NCBI RefSeq assembly: GCF_947623445.1
Contig: NC_135248.1
Coordinates: 12,285,820-12,349,819, forward strand
DNA length: 64,000 nt
Direction of reading: 5' to 3'
Origin: Clavelina lepadiformis
Taxonomy: Eukaryota; Chordata; Ascidiacea; Aplousobranchia; Clavelinidae
Made by a program: the position numbers and the translations under genes. The notes beneath the pieces are model-generated. The model saw nothing but the letters and a program-made list of their open reading frames with translations, had not been told where the DNA came from and did no database searches. This document shows positions 57,377-64,000 of the stretch, one piece after another. Each line of letters opens with the position of its first letter. Within the stretch, counting starts at the first letter, position 1.

Positions 57377-57895
57377 ATGTCGACGGTATCTGATTCCTCC
57401 GCTGACGTTCAAATTGACGAAATCACTTCAGTTACTGAGATGATTCCCGACTCACCCGATTCACCGGTTCAACAATCATCTCCCGCGCCGTATGTGCCGA
57501 TCGTCAGACCTGGGGAGCAAGGCGCTCCTGCCCCCATGCCCCAGAGCGCTGATCTAGCAGATATACAAGCTACGGTGTTACAACCAGTACATAGACTATT
57601 TCGGCCGTTTAAAACAACCGTTACAATGCCGACCCTTGCGGTTCCTGCGCCGCCAACCACTTCGGCTGAGGATCTACTACTTTGGTTCCAGCAGCTGGAT
57701 GAACTGTTCCAGCTGGTTCCTGATTTTGAGTTTATGAGCAAAATCCTTACCATGGTAGCAGCCACACCTGCTTTCCACATGGCCCCCTTGATGAAGTATA
57801 TATCCAACGGGGTTACGGACAAAACCCGGGAATACGAACAGTTCAAACAATTTTTGCATGCCCGGTTAATCTTGGAGATACCCTCCAACATGTAG
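57377..57895 (+). CDS. Fourth retroelement ORF with Gag capsid-like domain
   Basis: The 172-residue frame lies between env and the 3' LTR. Residues 1-95 are acidic and rich in Pro and Ser. Residues 96-172 follow the capsid pattern of this element's own Gag: W103-x7-F111 then VAATPA at 127-132, against W101-x7-F109 then VEAIPA at 125-130, with identical spacing. A Tyr-then-basic helix (YEQFKQFLHARL) comes 22-26 residues later in both. I infer a divergent, truncated second Gag-like protein. Its role is unknown; assembly modulation or interference are possibilities. A CTTCAG acceptor one base before the ATG suggests its own spliced mRNA. It lacks the Cys/His motif. Confidence 0.7.
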   Translation: MSTVSDSSADVQIDEITSVTEMIPDSPDSPVQQSSPAPYVPIVRPGEQGAPAPMPQSADLADIQATVLQPVHRLFRPFKTTVTMPTLAVPAPPTTSAEDLLLWFQQLDELFQLVPDFEFMSKILTMVAATPAFHMAPLMKYISNGVTDKTREYEQFKQFLHARLILEIPSNM

Positions 57896-58030
57896 CTATA
57901 TTACCATCAGTTATTTTAAGCATATGTTACAGTTCATTCATTTGTATATAACTTCAGTTTTTTGTTTGTGCTTGCTCGCCATTGCCACCTTCAGTACGTT
58001 ACATGTTAATTGTCATCTTTTTCCTTCCGT

Positions 58031-58043
58031 AGCGGGGGAGGAA
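58031..58043 (+). other. Polypurine tract
   Basis: AGCGGGGGAGGAA sits directly before the TGTGG start of the 3' LTR, in the position where plus-strand DNA synthesis is primed. Confidence 0.85.
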
Positions 58044-58836
58044 TGTGGCGGCTTGGCTCGCTTTTGTAAAATCCTTACGTCTTTCGTAGAAATGTGTTTT
58101 CCAGAACAATTGGAGTTTTTAAACTTTCAGTCCCGCCACATCATTCTTATGAAAGAGTTTTCCAGCTAGTAAATGGAGTTTAAAACTTGCCTTTTCAGAA
58201 CACTGCAAACTACCGTTGGTATATTTGAAAACTTGCTACGAATAACTTCGTGTGAAAGCTCCTTATTTAGTACGTTACCAGGTCGCTTCCAAGTAACTGT
58301 TTCCAACTTAACCAAATTTAATTTGCATTGCAAACACACCGATTTTCACGTTCACACGCTTTGAAATGTTCATGCCTTTTTTGTCATATATTTCCGCCAC
58401 ATCGCAGCACGTTTTATAAGCTTGAACTTTTGTGTGAGACTCCCTCAGAGCCTCAGAGCCTCAGAACCTCAGTCACCGACGCGAAGTTATAGACATATGT
58501 AATACCGTACTACTGTAGTTGTGGTGATTGAATCAGTAGACATCGTGTAAACAGTCACATGACTTGTGTTCTCGGTTATTTGTAATATTGAGAAAGTGTA
58601 CAGCACCTACAATAAAAGCCTTTTCTGGCAAGCGGTATTTGTTATAATATAGTACGAACGTTCGGCTATCAGAAAGGTTAGAGAATTCTAACCGCACGCA
58701 ACAATAGAGTCAGATACTAATGTAGTAGGTTAACTAAGTCAATAACGTAACGTAAGCTAAGACCGATAAACTCTGCATCTGTATCTGCATCTGTCGGCAT
58801 CAACCTCTACATCCTAAAACGACCCCAACCTCTACA
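58044..58836 (+). repeat. 3' LTR
   Basis: This is the 793-bp partner of 49421-50213. It ends 699 bp upstream of the start codon of the intact PEBP gene on the same strand, so its promoter could drive that gene. Confidence 0.95.
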
Positions 58837-59535
58837 CTTGTGCGCCATTGCCAGTATGGAATGTGACTTGTGTGTGCACCAAATATCACTATTTGGGAAT
58901 TGCTTAGCTTACAATGCATCTTTATTGATTCATGTTGTACACCGTACATATGTCCCATGTGCAATGCTTTCATTCCATACACAACGCGTTCCTTATTGGA
59001 CGTTTTGGTGTGGAACTGAATTTGAAGAGTGTGTGACACTTGTACGCATAAGATGCATCAACATTCACACTAAATATTTTACTCATCATGCCGACTGACT
59101 TACAGTAAAGACACAAAGAAAAAACTGGTTTGAACGCCAGTTTATAATAAATAGACAAAGAATTGAGGCTTCAGTTCAGGCACAAATTTTTGTTGAAAAC
59201 TACTGTATCGTACCGTAGTTGGGCCTGTGCAGTGAACAGATTTAATATGAGTACCCTTGTGTAACACACAGTTTTTTTTAGCGACTTTCCATATCACTAT
59301 TTCTATCGATCATTTTATTTTTCGTCAATTTTTTCATTAAACACGAAAGTTTCATGAAAATATGGTTTACTGTTTTGCCAGTTTAGGAAAGTATGGTATA
59401 AAAATTTAGCGCCTCATTATCTTTGTCCCAACCTTGATTTTTCTAGCCTAAGCAAAGCCGAGTATTTTACAGTGCAAAATAAATAACTATTTTCAGCTTT
59501 GTGTAATTTCTGCACATTCAATATCACTTTTAATA

Positions 59536-61497
59536 ATGCTGACGTCAGGATGGACTGGTAATGACCTGTTGCAGGTTGAAGCTTGCCCCAAAGAGCTGGC
59601 CATTGTCAAGTTTGGGAATGTGGAACTCACAAACATTTGTCAAATTTTAACTCCAACACAAGTATATACTTGTTTATTTGCATTTATTTTGCTTGCTTTT
59701 CTGTTACATGCTGTAAAAGTTATTCTAAGAACTAAATACTTAAGCCCTGATTAGAAAGTTTGCTATTTTCGGGTCAGCACAACAAGAAGAAACATTAGAC
59801 ATTGCAAATGCAAGTAATTTTAATGCCTTACGCACCAAGCAAACTTTTCAATCTGGTCTACGCAAAATTTTATTCATGGCTATAGTGGGAAGTGTTGCTT
59901 TGCACAAGCATAAGGTTCATCAACATAAACGAAAAAATTGTCACATTCATGTAGGTTTTTAAGGAACAAATGAGGCAAAATTCTGTATGCCAGTTTATAT
60001 TTAAATAAAGAATTGAGTTGTCATATCAAAATTTGTGTGTTTGCAAGTACAATTTCTCCATGAAAACGGACAGTACTTTCTAGTCTGATCTCATTGTAAA
60101 TTATATATACGGTTTCAGTCCAGAAACCTTACACGAAGACAACTAAATTCAGGATGACTCATCTGTGGGTTGAATTGTCCTGGTTTGAATTTATATACTA
60201 GCTATATTCAACCGATTCTTGAATGATGTATATTGCATTTTTACCAGTTGTCGTCGATTTGCATCAGTGCATAATCGCATTCAATGCATCATTTTCTTCC
60301 ACAATCAATTTAAAAAAAGACTTACATCGCGTGGAAAACTGATAAGTATACACGTAGCATTTAAGATAATAATTTCCATTAAATTGGTTAAAAAGGCTAT
60401 CAGAAATGTGCAAAGGTTTCAATCGGTTGTCATCGTTTATGTTTGTTTTAGGCGCAAAATCAACCTGAAGTGTCCTGGACTACAGCTCCAGAAAAACTAT
60501 ATTCAATTTTTATGATGGATCCAGATGCACCGAGCAGACAAGATCCAAAATATAGGGAATGGTATCACTGGGGTGTTTTGAATATCCCAGGGACCAAGAT
60601 AAACGAGGGACAGATAATTGCAGACTACATAGGAGCAGGCCCACCCAAAGGAACAGGTTAGTTTTTGATGGAGCATACCTGATTAGTTGCCATTGTATAA
60701 ATCTGATGTGTTCAAACCGTATACAGTGTTTTTTTTTCTTATCACCAGTAATACTGTGTTGGCATGGTGATTTTTAAATAAATTCTTTCACAAATATGAA
60801 AACTGATTTGAAATAATTTGTTTTGCAACTCGAGTCATATCAACTGAAATTTCAACGTTAGGTCCTGTCCAATATTGAAAATCATTCTGAAACGAGAAAA
60901 AGTTATAGGAATAGTGATGGCAGAGTTTCACATCATTGTGGGTTTAACTAATATGAGTTTAGTGGCCATGCTAGTTGTTACCAGTAATTATCATTTTAAT
61001 TAATAATAATCGCTTTTTTGAGCACGTTTTAAGCTTTGTCACTTTTTCCCATTCATTAACCCATGCTAATGAACTGGCTTGCTTGACGAAAAGTAAAATG
61101 ATTGATTGTAATCAGAAAAACTGTTACTCACTAGCAATGATAAAACCGTTGGGGGAAGTGTGTTAACTCCTAAGGACCGAGTTTTAATAGTAATGAAGTA
61201 TAACTTGTTCATGTCTAAACGTCGGATACTTTTAGAACAGATGATTTGAATTGCGTTATATTTTTTGTATATTTTGCAGGGTTGCATCGTTATGTGATTC
61301 TCATTTATGAGCAACAAACTCACATTGATTACAATGAACCTAAGCTCCCAGTCAACACTAAGGGACGATACAGTCACAAAATAAAAAGCTTTGCTGCAAA
61401 ATTTAATTTAGGATCACCGGTTGCAGGGGCTTGCTTTCAGGCTGAATGGGATGATTATGTGGCAAAGCTGTATGCTAAGTTTCCGGAAGAAAAGTGA
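59536..61497 (+). CDS. PEBP1: PEBP copy B, complete
   Basis: Three coding exons, 59536-59661, 60452-60656 and 61280-61497, encode 182 residues, close to the usual length of 187 for animal PEBP1. The ligand-site signature DPDAPSRQDPKYREWYHW, the GAGPPKGTGLHRYV segment and the C-terminal AGACFQAEWDDYVAKLY are all present. Family members bind phosphatidylethanolamine-type ligands, and in vertebrates inhibit Raf-1. No signal peptide is seen, so the protein should be cytosolic. Exons 1 and 2 are nearly identical to copy A. Exon 3 is unique in the window. The upstream flank is interrupted by the LTR element. Confidence 0.95.
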
Positions 61498-62247
61498 CCG
61501 CTCATGTTGCAATCAACTAAAACTGCTTGCCAAACTTTCCCCGTGTTTTCTGCTTTTGTTTCAGAAAAACTTCATATATGTTCATTAATTGTTAGCAATA
61601 TGTTTCCTGCTCCTTGATCATGTGATAATTATACTGCTTTTCTGTAAACCAATGATTCTCATCTTGAAACAATTATCTCAACTGAAGGGGAGTTTGCTTT
61701 TGGTAGAAGAGCCACAAAGTTTTATTCAATGTATATGGAAAAAATGCATTCTAAAAATATTAGTGAAATGTGAAGGCAGCATAATACTGAACAAAGGTTA
61801 AAAAAGGTATAAAAAAACAACAAAATCTTAATTCGACAACAGTTAACTGCAAGAAAAATTATAGCAGAGACATTCCTACATAAATTATTGTACCGTTGAT
61901 CAACACATATGCTTAATAGTAATGAGCACCAAAATATTTTGAGGATCTAGCACAGTTGAAATACTTTCAATATAATAGATATAATATATATATTATAAAT
62001 AATATAATGCTTAAGTTTTTTATCCCTATGATTGTGCACAACTTGACTAGGTATTTTGATTTGATCGTGCACTAAACCCCATTTTTCTTAAAGTCCAACA
62101 CAATACCAAAATCGCTACGCAAAAAATTCTGAAAACAGTCTGCACCAAATCATAATTAAACTGAAATCATCAGCCCGTATTGTAGTTTACAAAAAATTAC
62201 ACGAGGTGACTCAACAAAATGATGGTTCTACTTAATCGTGTACAACA
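61498..62247. other. 3' flanks of convergent PEBP and RYK genes
   Basis: PEBP (plus) and RYK (minus) converge here, so this stretch should hold both 3' UTRs. An AT-only palindromic stretch lies at about 61970-62010. No gene was seen. Confidence 0.55.
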
Positions 62248-63356
62248 TCAGACATAGTCGCCCAGCTCGGCATGAAATTCTGTGAGCATCTGGAAAAGTT
62301 GTGTGAAAGTCGGTCTCTGATCAGGGGAATAATGCCAGCACCCAGCCATTATATTGTACCTGTCAGATGTAAAAAATTTAAAAGATAATTACCAATCAGT
62401 GCACGTGCTTTCATGACAATAATGACCAGGATTGTAATGATTCGGGTCCTTGACTTGACTTGAGTCATGTTTTTTTATGACTCGAGTCAGAAAAATTACT
62501 TGGTTACAACTCTGACAATGGCACATTGTAACAGTCTATAATCTGCTCCTGTAAATAAAATGGTCAACTTACAATGAATCAGGACAATTAATTGGCTGAC
62601 TTAGACGGAATCCTTCACTCAGGTAATCCGCCATTTCAAAATCGTCGATGTCTCCATACGGCATTGCTGCTAATGATTGAAACTCCCAAAGTAATACACC
62701 GAACGACCACTGAATGCAAAATACAAACATTGCTGCTACTTCAATCCTGCCACAAAGATTCAACAACTAAGCCCCTATGTGCTTGTAAAACTATTCAGCG
62801 TACATACACACAAACAAAGTATTACATATATCAGGTATATCACATGATTCTCTGAAAGTTAATTTCCCATGAACGACAAATTCCCAAAAATTAAGAATCT
62901 CACAAACAGCTTAAAGTATGAAATGTTGATGACTGGACGGCAAAAATTTAGTTGTGTGAATGTTTAAAATTAATTATTTAAAAATGGGGTTGGTGCTGTA
63001 CATACCACATCACTTGCAGAGGAGTAGACTTTATGTATTAGACTTTCAAGGGCCAACCAGCGCACAGGTCTGTTTTCATAATCACCAAGACAGCAGTAGT
63101 CATTTGGAAATGCATCCCGTGAAAGAGCGTAATCCGTAATTTTAATTTTAAAGTCATTGTCGATCCTGGAAGATAAATATCTGTTTAGCAAATTCGAAGC
63201 AATATTACAGAAAATGGTTTGAAATGCAATCACTTTAGTTGTTTTTATCAAGCAAAACATCTCAATTCAGCCAACACATACTTACATGCAGTTTCTAGCC
63301 GCCAGGTCTTTGTGTACAAGGCCTCGTTTTGAAAGATAAGTCATTCCACATGCAAT
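62248..63356 (-). CDS. RYK: RYK receptor, C-terminal kinase-like part (partial)
   Basis: RYK (Derailed in flies) is a single-pass Wnt receptor with a WIF ectodomain and an inactive tyrosine-kinase-like domain. Minus-strand exons 63356-63286, 63165-63006, 62709-62573 and 62359-62248 join in phase and end at TGA 62250-62248. Visible motifs are VHKDLAARNCM, KITDYALSRDAFPNDY, CLGDYENRPVRWLALESL, WSFGVLLWE, the FEMADYL and QPINCPDSL blocks typical of RYK, and the C-terminal LTEFHAELGDYV. The DFG motif reads DYA, as expected for this pseudokinase family (DNA in human). Earlier exons lie beyond the right edge; none could be assigned in 63357-64000. Confidence 0.92.
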
Positions 63357-64000
63357 CTGAATGAGGCAATTAAAGAAATTTAAGTGTTTTGCTGTCATAG
63401 GTAAACTAGTATGATAGTTTTTATCTACATATGTTCAAATGGGTGCCTTGGTTTCAATACTGGAATAACCCAATTCACATTATAAAATTATTTCAATTAT
63501 TTTCACATTATAAAAATCCCAACTACAAAATTTTTGCATTTTACCCAGCACCATTCCCAAAACAAACAGAAAATTTCAAAATCGTTCTAAAACATCAAGA
63601 TTATCAACAATCTCCAAGTTTTCAGTTTGTGATGTGGCAATGGAATTGAATCATTGAGTGTAGAATGGTCCCCTTCAATTTGCAACCATGTGAAGTACAC
63701 ATAATTTACATATACACTCACTTGATTAACTATTATGTTGATAATAAATCATTATCAGCTTTATAAAATAATCTTTACAACAAACCAGTTCACAAGAGTC
63801 ATCACGCAGCAGACTATTCTCACCGGTGCGATACAGTGGTTGCTGTTTGGAATGCAACCTCAATTGCTCTTTGTCAACACCAAGTGGTCAACTATGTTAT
63901 GTTGTGTATTGCAATCCTTAATGTCATGGAAGTGTTATTATTGTTATATTTACAGTTCGTTGTGCCTTGATCATGATAACATGAATATTGCCCAATCATA
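63357..64000. other. Probable RYK intron
   Basis: The next upstream RYK exon is not visible here, so this AT-rich stretch is most simply a RYK intron continuing past the window. The plus-strand frame at 63431-63649 has no domain signature. Confidence 0.5.

Larger units (their letters stand above)
49421..58836 (+). mobile_element. Env-bearing Ty3/gypsy-type LTR retroelement, apparently intact
   Basis: The 9416-bp element has 793-bp LTRs that start TGTGG and end CTACA. A 4-bp target duplication CTTG flanks it (49417-49420 and 58837-58840). Copy A retains the empty site at about 31415. Order: LTR, tRNA-Trp primer site, spliceable leader, gag, pol (protease, reverse transcriptase, RNase H, integrase), env-like frame, an extra Gag-like frame, polypurine tract, LTR. 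All four frames are open, and I found no LTR difference by eye, so insertion was probably recent. Ty3/gypsy affinity rests on the order RT-RNase H-integrase and the sequence style. The env gene makes it errantivirus-like. A relation to Ciona elements of the Cigr-1 type is possible but untested. Confidence 0.95.

Overview
The window is animal nuclear DNA: AT-rich, with short spliced introns, two tRNA genes, and recognisable metazoan genes for STRAD, PEBP and RYK. The gene style, small introns and element content suggest a tunicate such as Ciona. That placement is inference; no species marker was tested. Exon structures were assigned by hand from splice sites, reading phase and comparison between the duplicated copies.

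Layout. 1-1092: a long-inverted-repeat element with a nested hAT MITE. 1395-2243: tRNA-Ala(UGC) and tRNA-Lys(UUU). 3124-6772 (minus): a ten-exon STRAD pseudokinase. 9456-48462: four tandem plus-strand genes for secreted proteases (TSP1-trypsin genes 1-4). The complete ones have a signal peptide, six thrombospondin type-1 repeats, two ten-cysteine modules and a trypsin domain. Genes 1, 2 and 4 are complete with 15 coding exons each; gene 3 lacks its 5' half. 32150-33270 and 59536-61497: two PEBP copies, the first without its last exon. 62248-63356 (minus): the kinase-domain 3' end of RYK, running off the right edge.

The protease cluster was shaped by a tandem segmental duplication. Copy A (about 12100-33730) holds the 3' part of gene 1, gene 2 and the first two PEBP exons. 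Copy B (33731-60964) holds gene 3, gene 4 and the same PEBP segment. The junction at about 33730 joins PEBP intron 2 to a protease exon. Copy A later received a hAT transposon in gene 2 and two hAT MITEs; the MITE empty sites are preserved in copy B. Copy B received a 9.4-kb retrovirus-like element whose empty site is preserved in copy A.

That element (49421-58836) has 793-bp LTRs with no difference seen by eye, a 4-bp target duplication, a tRNA-Trp primer site, open gag, pol and env frames, and a well-formed -1 frameshift signal. It also carries a fourth frame between env and the 3' LTR whose C-terminal half matches the spacing pattern of its own Gag capsid region. I regard this extra Gag-like gene, the TSP1/ten-cysteine/trypsin array, and the possible PEBP-protease chimera as the most interesting contents.
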